64,000 nucleotides of DNA from an uncultured Oscillibacter sp. (GTDB lineage: Bacteria; Bacillota; Clostridia; Oscillospirales; Oscillospiraceae), in contig CAJTZL010000007.1 in the NCBI GenBank assembly GCA_910583695.1, positions 1 through 64,000 on the forward strand. The letters are read 5' to 3'. Shown one piece after another: positions 1 through 8,497 of the stretch (the stretch's first letter is position 1; each line of letters starts with the position of its first letter). Under the pieces are notes generated by a model. That model worked only from the letters and a program-made list of their open reading frames with translations. It searched no databases and was not told the origin of the DNA. A program made the translations under genes and the position numbers.

Positions 1-790
1 CACTTTGAACTGGACTCCGGCCAGGGGCGTCTTGCGGTCCAGGCTGCTGTACTTGCTGATTAAACAGCTCGATATTGTAGGTGCCGGGACCCTTGACCTC
101 AATGGTTTTCGGCGTGTCATCCAGCAGGAATCCGGGTTTGCTTTTTACTTCCTGCACGATATAGCTGCCGGGTTCCACAGGAATTTTGATGAAGCCCGAC
201 TCGTCCGTTCGGAACTCGCCGTTGGATTCTCCCACCACAGTGCCGTCCGTCCGGGTGACGCGAATCACCACGTCACTCAGCGGCTCCTTAGTGGTGGAGG
301 ACATCTTCTTGATCACGAGATTTCCGACAGGTTGATTATAGAAGTAGACGCTCTGGTGGTCATTGGGGTTGACCACGATGGTCTGGCTCTTTCGGTTTTC
401 GTCGATCAGGTAGCCCGGAATACTGGAGATTTCAGTAAATACCAGTGTGCCAGTTACCCCAGAAATGTTGATCTGTCCCTCGGAATCCGTATAATAGATG
501 CCATTGGAGGACAGCTTGCCGCCGATGTTGTCCACGACCTGCCCATTCGCAAGCGTGATTTTGAAGCCCACGCCCTCCAGCGGCGTCCGGCGGTCCAGAC
601 TGCTGAATTTATAGAGCGTGACAGAACCCTTGGGCTGGTTACGGAACTCCAGGGTAACGGTTTGGCCCGCCTTGATGGTGGCGGTCTGGGGCACATCATC
701 CAGGATGTAGTTCTCCCTGGCCCTGGTTTCACGCGCCACTATGGTGGTACCGGGGTCGATATTGGAAATCAAGATAGTCCCGGCGCTATC
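1..790 (-). pseudogene. Array of SpaA/Cna_B-type prealbumin-like surface repeats, frameshifted, cut by window edge
   Basis: Reading the minus strand without requiring a start codon gives about three consecutive beta-sandwich repeats of roughly 90-100 residues. Typical motifs are LVIKKMSSTTKEPLSDV near 325 and VTLYKFSSLDRRTPLEGV near 615, each ending in an FRNQP, FYNQP or LFNQ boundary. Such repeats form stalks of Gram-positive surface adhesins and pilins. There is no signal peptide, because the array is continuous upstream with the dihydrolipoyl dehydrogenase gene (junction near 905-917). One frame change lies near 804-808, where a run of A appears one base short; restoring it gives IGDANGKFITDSAG. 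A second frame change with loss of about nine codons lies near 60-70, where the next repeat (SKYSSLDRKTPLAGVQF) appears in another frame. No LPXTG is visible before the edge. Confidence 0.8.
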
Positions 791-792
791 CG

Positions 793-2292
793 TTATAAAC
801 TTGCCATTGCGTCTCCAATCATGGTCCCATGGCTGTCGGTGATAAAAAATTCGCAGTCACTCAGCGGTTCGTGGGTGCTGGCGTCAATTTTCTTTATCAG
901 GAGGGAGCCCTTCGGCGCATTGACACAGTCGCCGTGGCAAACGTGGGCCGCCTCCATGACCACCTCGCTGACCGTCGGGTGGGGGTGGACGGTGCTGCCG
1001 ATCTCGGAAATCGTGCCCTCGCACTCCATGACGGCGGCCACCTCCGCCGCCAGGTCCGTGGCCCGGGGGCCGATGACGTGGAAGCCCAGGATCTCGTCAG
1101 TGGCCTTGTCGAAGACGAACTTCACCAAGCCCTTATTTTCGCCCATAGTTAGGGCTTTACCGTTGCCGGAGAGGCTGAACACGCCGGTACCCACGTCCCT
1201 GCCCGCGGCCCGGGCCTGCGCCTCGGTGAGGCCCACCATGGCCGTCTCCGGATTGCAGTAGACGCAGGAGGGGATGCGGTTCAGATTCAGCTGTTTACAG
1301 GGCTTCCCGGCAATGTGGTCGGCAGCCAGCAGGCCCTGGGCGGAGGCCACGTGGGCCAGCTGCATTTTGCCGTTGATGTCGCCGATGGCGTACACCCCGG
1401 GGACGTTGGTCCGGCACAGGCCATCGATCTCCACAAAGCCCTTCCGGTCCATCTTTACGCCGAGGACCTCCAGACCAATGCCCTTGGAGTTGGGAATCCG
1501 GCCCCCAGCCATGAGGACTACATCGCCCTCCACCGTGCCCTTGGCCCTGTCCTTGACGGAGGCATAATTTACCTTCAAGCCGGGCTCAATGGATTCCACT
1601 TTGACGCCCAGGACCAGCTCCACACCGTTCTTTTTCAGCTCGACCTCCACAAAGTCCGTGATATCCTTGTCCAGGGGGCCCAGGACCCGGTCCAGCATTT
1701 CAACAATTGTGACTTTCACGCCTAAGCGGTAATAGAAGGTGGCGAACTCAATGCCGATGACACCCCCTCCCACGATGATGATGTGCTTGGGGCAGGTGGT
1801 CATATTCAGAAGGCCGGTGGAGTCCACTACGCCGGGAAGGTCCACGCCGGGAATGGGAATCCGGGCGGGGCTGGAACCGGTGGCGACGATCAGGTGCCTG
1901 CACTCCAGAGTCTCGCCATTGTCCAGGGAAACCGCGGTCCGGGAAGTGAGAGTGGCGTGAGCCCGGATGACGGTCACGCCGTGGCTTTTTTCCAGAAAGC
2001 CGATGCCATTGCTCAGTTGCTTGGAGACGGCGTTTTTCCGTTCGATGATTTTCGCGTAATCGAAGGACACGTCTCCAGCGGTGATGCCGAAGGCAGCGCC
2101 GTTTTTCGCCTCGTAGTACACGTCGGCGGAGTGGAGGAGAGTCTTGGTGGGGATGCAGCCCCGGTTCAGGCAGGTGCCGCCCAGCTCCGCCTCCTCCACC
2201 AGGGCGGTATTCAGGCCGTTCTGGGCCAGACGGATGGCGCACTCATAGCCGCCGGGGCCGCCGCCTACGACGACCGCGTCAAATGTTTGCAT
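793..2292 (-). CDS. lpdA: Dihydrolipoyl dehydrogenase (E3) with an abnormal Cna_B-repeat tail
   Basis: This flavoprotein reoxidises the dihydrolipoyl arm of E2 using NAD+. It has an N-terminal FAD-binding GGGPGGYECA motif, the redox disulfide GGTCLNRGCIPTK, an NAD-binding GGGVIGIEFA near residue 175, and the C-terminal catalytic HPHPTVSE pair. The start follows a GAGGAGGGG site. E3 homology ends at about residue 467 (HGDCVNAPK); the last 30 or so residues (GSLLIKKIDASTHEPL and onward) belong to a Cna_B surface repeat, and the frame stops at 793 after a one-base frameshift. A normal E3 ends close to residue 470, so the catalytic enzyme is probably complete. It is the last gene of the E1 alpha-E1 beta-E2-E3 operon. 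The fusion is either a real microhomology rearrangement or an assembly join. Confidence 0.9.
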   Translation of the reverse strand: MQTFDAVVVGGGPGGYECAIRLAQNGLNTALVEEAELGGTCLNRGCIPTKTLLHSADVYYEAKNGAAFGITAGDVSFDYAKIIERKNAVSKQLSNGIGFLEKSHGVTVIRAHATLTSRTAVSLDNGETLECRHLIVATGSSPARIPIPGVDLPGVVDSTGLLNMTTCPKHIIIVGGGVIGIEFATFYYRLGVKVTIVEMLDRVLGPLDKDITDFVEVELKKNGVELVLGVKVESIEPGLKVNYASVKDRAKGTVEGDVVLMAGGRIPNSKGIGLEVLGVKMDRKGFVEIDGLCRTNVPGVYAIGDINGKMQLAHVASAQGLLAADHIAGKPCKQLNLNRIPSCVYCNPETAMVGLTEAQARAAGRDVGTGVFSLSGNGKALTMGENKGLVKFVFDKATDEILGFHVIGPRATDLAAEVAAVMECEGTISEIGSTVHPHPTVSEVVMEAAHVCHGDCVNAPKGSLLIKKIDASTHEPLSDCEFFITDSHGTMIGDAMASL

Positions 2293-2311
2293 ACGGTAAC
2301 CCCTCCTCTAA

Positions 2312-3670
2312 TCAAATGAGCAAAACCGGGTTTTGCAGATAGTTTTTCACCTTCTGCAGGAACTTCGCCGCCTCGGCCCCGTCGATAATCCGGTGGTCGT
2401 AGCTCAGGCACAAAGCGCACATGGATTTGATAACGATCGTGTCTTCGCCCTCTTCATTTGTGACCACCACCGGGGTTTTGGCGATCTTGCCCACGGCCAG
2501 GATGGCGGACTCCGGCGGGTTGATGATGGCCACGAAGTCGTCCAGATCGAACATGCCGAGAGACGAGACCGTGAAGGTGCCGCCGTGGTAGTCCGTGTCG
2601 GTGAGCTTGCCCTCCCGGGCCTTTTCGATAAGCTCGGCGGACCGGGCGGCGATGCCGCTTAGGCCAATGATGTCCGCATCTTGGATCACCGGGACGATCA
2701 GCCCGCCGGGAACCGAAACGGCAGTGCCCACGTTCACATAGTCGTGGTACAGGATGCTGTCCCCCTCTACCGAGGCGTTGACGATGGGCATATCCGCCAG
2801 GGCCTTGGCGCAGGCCCGAACGATGATGTCATTGTAGGAGACCTTGATTCCCAGGTCCTTGTACTGCTTCCGCAGGGCGATGGCGGCGGTCATGTCCACT
2901 TTGATCCGGTGGTTCGTCTGGGCGTTGGTTTCCTTGCTGGCCAGCATGTTCCGGGAGATCGCCTTGCGCATGCCGGACATCTTTTCCATGTGGGTACCCC
3001 GGGACTGTTGGGCTGTCTGCTGAGCGGGAGCAGGGGCCGCCTGGGCGGCGGGAGTCGGGGCCGTGCCGGAGAGATCAAGAACGGTGATTTTTCCGTTAGG
3101 GCCGGAGCCGGAAATGCCGGAAAGGTCCATGCCCTGGGCTTTGGCCAAGTTTGCCGCCAGGGGCGTCACGGCGGGCTTGTTCACTATGTAGGCATTGACG
3201 TCCCGTTCGATGACCAGTCTGTCGGGGCCGGAACCGGGAACGGCAGTGATGTCCACGCCGTTTTCCTCCGCCCGGAGACGGGCCCGGGGAGAGGAGAAGA
3301 CCCGCTCGCCGGGGGTTCGCTCCACGGCGGGGACGGCGGGCGCTTCTACGGCCTGAACAGGGGCCGGTTCCGCCGAAGCGGCGGCCTGAGCGGGGGCCGC
3401 CCCGCCGCCCAGAAGGCCGGAGATGTCCTCACCGGGCTCGCCCAGGACGGCGATGGGCTGGGTGATGGGTACCACGTCCCCCTCGGGGTGGAGGATTTTC
3501 AGCAGGGTGCCGGAGGCCTCCGCGTCCATGGTGATGGTCAGCTTGTCGGTCTCCATCTCGAAGAGCGGCTCCCCGGCGGTGACGGCCTCGCCCTCTTTTT
3601 TGAGCCACTTGGTGATGGTGCCCTCCTCCATCATGAGGCCCTGCTTGGGCATGATGACAATAGTCGCCAT
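2312..3670 (-). CDS. acoC: Dihydrolipoamide acyltransferase (E2) of acetoin/2-oxoacid dehydrogenase complex
   Basis: This is the E2 core that transfers the acyl group from the lipoyl arm to CoA. Residues 1-80 form a lipoyl domain with the lipoyl-lysine motif EMETDKLTITMDA. Two short E3/E1-binding-like segments follow (SSPRARLRAEENGVDI near 125 and TPLAANLAKAQGMDLSGI near 170), separated by Ala/Pro-rich linkers. The catalytic domain begins near 230 (GMRKAISRNML) and ends with the active-site motif LSYDHRIIDGAEAAKFL. The length of 452 residues is normal for E2. It lies 19 bases before the E3 gene and 17 bases after E1 beta, clearly one transcript. Acetoin dehydrogenase is favoured over pyruvate dehydrogenase because both E1 subunits are short and an alcohol dehydrogenase heads the cluster; the substrate is inferred. 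Confidence 0.9.
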   Translation of the reverse strand: MATIVIMPKQGLMMEEGTITKWLKKEGEAVTAGEPLFEMETDKLTITMDAEASGTLLKILHPEGDVVPITQPIAVLGEPGEDISGLLGGGAAPAQAAASAEPAPVQAVEAPAVPAVERTPGERVFSSPRARLRAEENGVDITAVPGSGPDRLVIERDVNAYIVNKPAVTPLAANLAKAQGMDLSGISGSGPNGKITVLDLSGTAPTPAAQAAPAPAQQTAQQSRGTHMEKMSGMRKAISRNMLASKETNAQTNHRIKVDMTAAIALRKQYKDLGIKVSYNDIIVRACAKALADMPIVNASVEGDSILYHDYVNVGTAVSVPGGLIVPVIQDADIIGLSGIAARSAELIEKAREGKLTDTDYHGGTFTVSSLGMFDLDDFVAIINPPESAILAVGKIAKTPVVVTNEEGEDTIVIKSMCALCLSYDHRIIDGAEAAKFLQKVKNYLQNPVLLI

Positions 3671-3687
3671 AAGTCAGAACTCCTTTC

Positions 3688-4668
3688 TCAGCGGTAGCAA
3701 GCCGCCTTGCAGGCGTCCACGATTTCCTTCACGCTGGGGATGACCGCCGCCTCCAGGCCAGGGTTGAAGGGCAGGGGACAGGCCTTGGCACCGATGTGCA
3801 CCGGGGCGGCGTCCAGATACGGGAATACCATCTGACCTACCTGGGACACCACCTGGGCGCCCCAGCCGTTGTTCTGATGGGCCTCGTGGACCACAACCAG
3901 ACGGCCTGTCTTCTTCACGCTGTCCGCGATGGTATCATAGTCAAAAGGAACCAGGGTCCGGGGGTCGATGACCTCGGCGGAAATGCCGTCCTTGACAAGC
4001 TCGTCCGCCGCTTCCAGAGCTCGGCTGACGTAGAGGAGGTTCGCGACGATGGTCACGTCCGAGCCCTCCCGCTTCACGTCGGCCTTGCCGAAGGGGATCA
4101 TAAACTCCGGGTCGTCGGATACCTCGCCCTTGGCGATGTAGAGGGCCTTGTGCTCGAAGAAGCAGACGGGGTTGTCGTCCCGGATGGCGGTGCGGAGGAG
4201 GCCCGCCGCCTCGGCGGGAGTGGAAGGGCAGGCCACTTTCAGGCCCGGAATGTGCATGAAGATGCTCTCCAGGGACTGGGAGTGGGTGGCGGCGTTGCCC
4301 CGGCCCGTGCCCTGCTGGCTGCGGAGAACCATGGGAATCTTGGCGTTGCCGCCGAAGACGTAGCGGGTCTTCGCCATCTGATTGAAGATCTGGTCCGCCG
4401 CCACAAAGGCAAAGTCCCAGTACATCAGCTCCGCCACGGGCCGCATCCCCGCGCAGGCCGCGCCCAGCGCCGCGCCCACGATGGCGGACTCGGAAATGGG
4501 GGTGTTGCGGATACGGTCCGTGCCAAATTCCTTGTAGAGGTCCCGGGTGGTGCCGAAGACGCCGCCCAGCTTCTCCACGTCCTCGCCCATGACGAAGACC
4601 CGCTCGTCACGGCGCAATTCCTCGGCGATCACCTTCCGAATTGCCTGCGCGTAAGTCAGTTTAGCCAT
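3688..4668 (-). CDS. acoB: TPP-dependent dehydrogenase E1 beta subunit
   Basis: Transketolase-like beta subunit of the heterotetrameric E1. It has the pyrimidine-binding N-terminal half (GEDVEKLGGVFGTTRDLYKEFG, PISESAIVGAALGAA) and the C-terminal transketolase domain (VIDPRTLVPFD, VVVHEAHQNNGWGAQV). The 326-residue length is standard. It forms the E1 active site with the alpha subunit, whose stop lies 15 bases upstream. The family includes acetoin, pyruvate and branched-chain 2-oxoacid dehydrogenases, and the sequence alone does not separate them with certainty. Confidence 0.9.
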   Translation of the reverse strand: MAKLTYAQAIRKVIAEELRRDERVFVMGEDVEKLGGVFGTTRDLYKEFGTDRIRNTPISESAIVGAALGAACAGMRPVAELMYWDFAFVAADQIFNQMAKTRYVFGGNAKIPMVLRSQQGTGRGNAATHSQSLESIFMHIPGLKVACPSTPAEAAGLLRTAIRDDNPVCFFEHKALYIAKGEVSDDPEFMIPFGKADVKREGSDVTIVANLLYVSRALEAADELVKDGISAEVIDPRTLVPFDYDTIADSVKKTGRLVVVHEAHQNNGWGAQVVSQVGQMVFPYLDAAPVHIGAKACPLPFNPGLEAAVIPSVKEIVDACKAACYR

Positions 4669-4682
4669 TGCCTCGTACCCCC

Positions 4683-5648
4683 TTACCCTTCATAAAATAC
4701 ATCGTCCAGAACATGGGCCGGATCGGGTTCCGGGCAGTTCATGGCGAACTCCACCGCCGCTTCCATCTTCTTGGCGGCGGCCTCTTCGATCTCGTCCAGC
4801 TCTTTCTGGGAGGCCAGCTTGTGCTTTGCCAAGTAGTCCCGGAAGCGCTTGATGGGGTCCCGGTTCTGCCGCCAGTCCTCCACTTCTTCCCGGGTGCGGT
4901 AGACCTCCGGGTCGCCGGTCCAGTGGCCCCGCCAGCGGTAAGTCTTGCACTCGATAATGCTGGGGCCTTCGCCCTTGAGAGCCCGCTCCTTGGCCCGGGC
5001 GAAGGACTCATAGACGGCCGTCACGTCGTTGCCGTCCACGGTCTCGCCGGGGATGCCGTAGGCCGCGCCCCGGACGGAGATGTCCTCCACGGAGGTGGAT
5101 TGCCACACGGGGACTGTCATGCCGAACTGGTTGTTCTCCACCACATAAATGCAGGGGAGCTTCCACACGGCGGCCATGTTGATGGACTCGTGGAAGGTGC
5201 CCTGATTGGAGGCACCGTCGCCAAAGAAGGCCACGGCCACGTTGGGCTTACCCTGCATTTTTAGAGCCAGAGCGCCGCCGGTGGCGATGGGAATGCCGCC
5301 GCCCACGATGGCGTTGGCCCCCAGGTTCCCCTTGGAGAAGTCCGCGATGTGCATGGAGCCGCTGCGGCCCTTGCAGTAGCCGCCGGATTTGCCCATCAGC
5401 TCCGCCAGGGCCCGGTCCAACTCCGCCCCCTTGGCGATGCAGTGGCCGTGACCCCGGTGGGTGGAAGCGATGAGGTCCTCGTCCGTCAGCTGGGCGCACA
5501 CGGACGCTGCCACGGCCTCCTCGCCGGTGTAAAGGTGGACGGAGCCCCGGAGCTTATTCTCCGTGAACAGGGTCCACGCCGTCTCCTCGAAGTCCCGGAT
5601 CTCGTTCATCTTGTTGTAGATCCAAAGACCGGTTTGCTTGTCGATCAT
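4683..5648 (-). CDS. acoA: TPP-dependent dehydrogenase E1 alpha subunit (acetoin dehydrogenase type)
   Basis: This subunit binds thiamine diphosphate and carries out the oxidative cleavage or decarboxylation step. The TPP/Mg motif is GDGASNQGTFHESINMAA followed by VVENN (about residues 165-200), and the phosphorylation-loop-like segment is RGAAYGIPGETVDGNDV. At 321 residues it matches AcoA-type subunits rather than the longer PDH alpha chains of Gram-positives. The start has an AAGAGGAG-type site. It follows the alcohol dehydrogenase gene by 15 bases on the same strand, which suggests a butanediol/acetoin route to acetaldehyde and acetyl-CoA; that pathway is an inference from context. Confidence 0.88.
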   Translation of the reverse strand: MIDKQTGLWIYNKMNEIRDFEETAWTLFTENKLRGSVHLYTGEEAVAASVCAQLTDEDLIASTHRGHGHCIAKGAELDRALAELMGKSGGYCKGRSGSMHIADFSKGNLGANAIVGGGIPIATGGALALKMQGKPNVAVAFFGDGASNQGTFHESINMAAVWKLPCIYVVENNQFGMTVPVWQSTSVEDISVRGAAYGIPGETVDGNDVTAVYESFARAKERALKGEGPSIIECKTYRWRGHWTGDPEVYRTREEVEDWRQNRDPIKRFRDYLAKHKLASQKELDEIEEAAAKKMEAAVEFAMNCPEPDPAHVLDDVFYEG

Positions 5649-5663
5649 AGGTTGAACTCCTCT

Positions 5664-6710
5664 TTAATTGAAATGGTTGTCAGGAAGCAAAAGCGCTTTG
5701 TAAACACGTTTATGGATCACCGCGTCAAAGGCTGTCCGCCACTCCTCCAAGGGAAGGCGCATGGAGAGGAAGGGGGACAGCGTTACCCGCTTTCCGGCCA
5801 GAAGGTCCAGCGTGATGGGCCAAGTGGTAGAAGCGGTGGAATTGGAGGGAACGTAAGTCACTTCCCGGTCAAAGATGCTGTCCAGCCGGAAGGGGACCGT
5901 CCCGCCGAACATGCCCAGCTGCAAATGGATGCCCAAGGGCCGGATAATCTTCATGCAGGCTTCCAGGGAGGCTGGGATGCCAGTGGCGTCGCAGGTGATG
6001 TCTGCTCCCAAGGGATTCCTGGCATAGACCGTTGCCTCCAGGGCCTGGAGGCTGTCTACGGTCTTATCTGCCCCCAGGGATTTGGCTAGGGCCAGTTTCT
6101 CCCGGTCCTGGGGTAGCCCGGAGAGGATGACATAGGCCCCCCGGGTCTTGAACACCTGGGCGGCAAATTGACCCATGATGCCGGGGCCGCTGACCACCAC
6201 GGTATCCCCGGGCTCCACTCGGATTTTCTCATACACTCCCCGGACCACGCAGGCCAGGGGCTCCGTCAGGGCAAAAGCCAGACGGTCTTCCAAGGTCTGG
6301 ATCTCCGCAGGAAGGTGGTAGGAATACCTGGCGGGGACAGTGAGATAGTCCGCCATGGCGCCGTTGACATGGAAGCCGATGGATTTTCGGTTTCGGCACA
6401 GGGTTACAAGACCCCGGCGGCACAGGGAGCAGGTTCCGCAGCTGTAACAGGCGGGCAGGGTCATCACCCAGTCGCCGGCCTGAAAGCCCTGGACATCTCC
6501 CCGGGTCTCCACCACTTGGCCCACGTACTCGTGACCCAATACTACCGGCATAACGGTAATGCGTTCGTCGTTCATGGCATGGATGTCGCTTCCGCAGATG
6601 CTGGCGGCGAGGACCTTGACCTTTAGCTCCCCCTCCGCCAGGACGGGTTCCGGGAGTTCCCGCAGGGCCAAGCCCTCCGGGCCCCGGGCGAATTTTACCA
6701 ACCCTCTCAT
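5664..6710 (-). CDS. Zinc-dependent medium-chain alcohol/polyol dehydrogenase
   Basis: NAD(P)-dependent MDR-family dehydrogenase of 348 residues. Catalytic zinc ligands lie in SICGSDIHAM and GHEYVGQVVE. The structural zinc lobe is CGTCSLCRRGLVTLC, and the Rossmann motif is VVSGPGIMGQFAAQV near residue 170. The ATG at 6710 is chosen because AAGGAGGGG sits just before it; an upstream ATG at 6800 lies in AT-rich, promoter-like sequence. It heads the operon containing the acetoin-type dehydrogenase complex, so a 2,3-butanediol or sorbitol/threonine-type dehydrogenase feeding that complex is likely. The precise substrate cannot be read from the sequence. Confidence 0.85.
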   Translation of the reverse strand: MRGLVKFARGPEGLALRELPEPVLAEGELKVKVLAASICGSDIHAMNDERITVMPVVLGHEYVGQVVETRGDVQGFQAGDWVMTLPACYSCGTCSLCRRGLVTLCRNRKSIGFHVNGAMADYLTVPARYSYHLPAEIQTLEDRLAFALTEPLACVVRGVYEKIRVEPGDTVVVSGPGIMGQFAAQVFKTRGAYVILSGLPQDREKLALAKSLGADKTVDSLQALEATVYARNPLGADITCDATGIPASLEACMKIIRPLGIHLQLGMFGGTVPFRLDSIFDREVTYVPSNSTASTTWPITLDLLAGKRVTLSPFLSMRLPLEEWRTAFDAVIHKRVYKALLLPDNHFN

Positions 6711-6925
6711 TGTGACCCCTCCTTGGCATTTGGGAGATGAAAACAGTGTATCACTCAAATTATTGATAATCAAGTATTTATTATTTATAATTATGACCAA
6801 ATATTGCCCAACATTTTTGTCTGTTCCATAGATATGGATTCCTGTGAAAAAGAAAATATTGAGTATATTTTACAAGGCTGTTATAATTCTTGTCATGCGG
6901 ACAAGAAGTGAAAGGGGTTTTGACA
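6711..6925. promoter_or_regulatory. AT-rich divergent promoter region with TTGATAATCAA palindrome
   Basis: The plus-strand promoter has -35 TTGAGT at 6859-6864, a 17-base spacer and -10 TATAAT at 6882-6887. The predicted start near 6894 rules out the ATG at 6890 and supports the GTG at 6926 as the start of the flavodoxin-like gene. A minus-strand promoter for the alcohol dehydrogenase is weaker (TTGGGC, 16 bases, TATAAA on the minus strand). The perfect odd palindrome TTGATAATCAA at 6763-6773 lies between the minus promoter and the gene and could be an operator. Confidence 0.6.
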
Positions 6926-7474
6926 GTGGGAGAAAGGACTGTGATTGTTTACAGCAGCCGGAATGGGAGTACCCGGCACTACGCAGAGTGGCTTGCCCGG
7001 GACTGCGGGGCCAAGCTGCTCCCGTGGCGGGAGGTTGTGGTAGACGAGCTGGCGAAGTATGAGACTGTGGTGTTCGGCGGCTGCGTATATAACGGGCTGA
7101 TTGATGGCATTTCTCTGATTAAAAACAACCGGGATGTATTGCGAGGCTGCCGCCTCTTTGTGTTTACGGTGGGGCTGACCCAACCCGGGGATGAAACCGC
7201 CTTCAAGCAAGTGCTGGACCGGAATTTCGAGCCCGACGAGCTGAAGGGCATCCAGTTCCACCACTTCTTAGGGGCGCTGGACTTCAAAAAGATGAGCCTG
7301 ATGCAGCGGATGATGATGCGGCTGCTGAAAAAGTCCATTCAGAAAAAGCCCGAGGAAAACCGGAGCGTGCTGGAGAGCAGCATCTTGGAGGCGTACGGCG
7401 GACAGGTGGATTTTACCAACCGGAAATACATCAAGCCGATGGTAAAGGCCATTCTGACCGGCTCAGAGAGCTGA
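6926..7474 (+). CDS. Flavodoxin-like protein (protoporphyrinogen-oxidase HemG-like fold)
   Basis: 182 residues from the GTG start, which has AAAGGGG eight bases upstream and lies downstream of the predicted transcription start. The N-terminus VIVYSSRNGSTRHYAEWLA is a flavodoxin FMN phosphate-binding loop (T/SxxGxT type), and VVFGGCVYNGLIDG resembles the second FMN loop. The 50s-loop and 90s-loop layout suggests a small FMN electron carrier or menaquinone-linked oxidoreductase. It stops three bases before a sensor/two-component gene set and seems to share its transcript, an unusual neighbour. Function is inferred only from the fold. Confidence 0.75.
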   Translation: MGERTVIVYSSRNGSTRHYAEWLARDCGAKLLPWREVVVDELAKYETVVFGGCVYNGLIDGISLIKNNRDVLRGCRLFVFTVGLTQPGDETAFKQVLDRNFEPDELKGIQFHHFLGALDFKKMSLMQRMMMRLLKKSIQKKPEENRSVLESSILEAYGGQVDFTNRKYIKPMVKAILTGSES

Positions 7475-7477
7475 CGT

Positions 7478-8497
7478 ATGGAACAAACGGGTTGGAGGCG
7501 GCTTCGGCTGCTTACGGGACTTTTCCTGGCGGCAGTTTTGATGCTTACAGCTTGGCGCTTTTCCGGCGGAACGGAGGATGTGCATACGGGAATGCACTTT
7601 GTCTTGGTTGTGCCGGAACAGGGCAGCGGCCAGGAGTGGCTCCTGTCCATCGTGGAAGCGCTGGAGGACTCCTATGATCTCCAGCTGGAGGTCCAGGGCT
7701 TTCCCTCGGCGGCAGAACAGAAGCGGCTTCTCCGCCTTTTACCGGAGACGGAGGTGGATGGGGTGCTGCTGTGGCCCATTTCCGTCAATCAGGACGATTA
7801 CAAGGCGGAGCTGCAAGCCCTGCAAGAATCCGGCGTGCCCCTTGTAGTGGTAGATCGGGATGTGCAGGAGCCGCTGCGGGACAGCTTTGTCGGCAGCGGC
7901 TATAAATCGGACCTGCTGGTGCTGAGTCAGAGCCTCCGTTCCCTGAGGAGCCGTGAGAGCTTTATTGTGGGAAACCGTTCCGGAGGGGATGGGGGACAGG
8001 TGGCGGAACTTCTGTTTTTCCGCCAGGGTTCAGCGGAAACCATGGACGCGACTCCGCAGGATATGAAGCTCCGGCAGCTGGCCGCGTCACCCCCGGAGGG
8101 ATATTGGGCGGCGGACTATCTTCTGCTGGAGGGAAAGAATACGCTCCAGCTGAAGCAGCAGATAGAGGATCTGTTCACCGGCCCCCAGGCACCGGACTTG
8201 TTTTTCAGCCTGGATCCCATGCTGTCCACCGCTGCCGCGTCTGTAAAGCGGGAATTGGGTGGAGATTGCGGTGTGCATCTGCTGTGCTATGGGGACCGCT
8301 CTTCGCCCGATCTGGAGAGCGGACTGCTGGATGGGCTGGTAACGTCGCTGCCTGAGGTTTCCATTACCATCGGTGTTCGTTATCTGCGGGATATCTGCCG
8401 GGGCTTTTGGGTTCCGGATTCCATGGACTCGGGAATTACCCTTCTGACCACGGAGAAACTGGAGAAGGGGTTTTCGCTGGTGAATGAGAATGACTGA
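7478..8497 (+). CDS. Membrane-anchored periplasmic sugar-binding-like protein (sensor accessory)
   Basis: 339 residues. Residues about 8-26 form one hydrophobic segment without a lipobox, so the protein is probably tethered rather than secreted. The rest resembles the LacI/ribose-type periplasmic-binding fold (FVLVVPEQGSGQEWLLSIVE, VDGVLLWPIS, VPLVVVDRD, FVGSGYKSDL). No ABC permease is next to it; it is followed by a histidine kinase and response regulator. This fits a binding protein that presents a ligand to the kinase instead of serving transport. It overlaps the next gene by 14 bases, so translation may be coupled. Confidence 0.75.
   Translation: MEQTGWRRLRLLTGLFLAAVLMLTAWRFSGGTEDVHTGMHFVLVVPEQGSGQEWLLSIVEALEDSYDLQLEVQGFPSAAEQKRLLRLLPETEVDGVLLWPISVNQDDYKAELQALQESGVPLVVVDRDVQEPLRDSFVGSGYKSDLLVLSQSLRSLRSRESFIVGNRSGGDGGQVAELLFFRQGSAETMDATPQDMKLRQLAASPPEGYWAADYLLLEGKNTLQLKQQIEDLFTGPQAPDLFFSLDPMLSTAAASVKRELGGDCGVHLLCYGDRSSPDLESGLLDGLVTSLPEVSITIGVRYLRDICRGFWVPDSMDSGITLLTTEKLEKGFSLVNEND

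Noticed and set aside
5..1261. Plus-strand open frame of 418 codons over the Cna_B array and lpd end
   Set aside because: It is the complement of well-supported minus-strand coding sequence, and its product has no recognisable domain.
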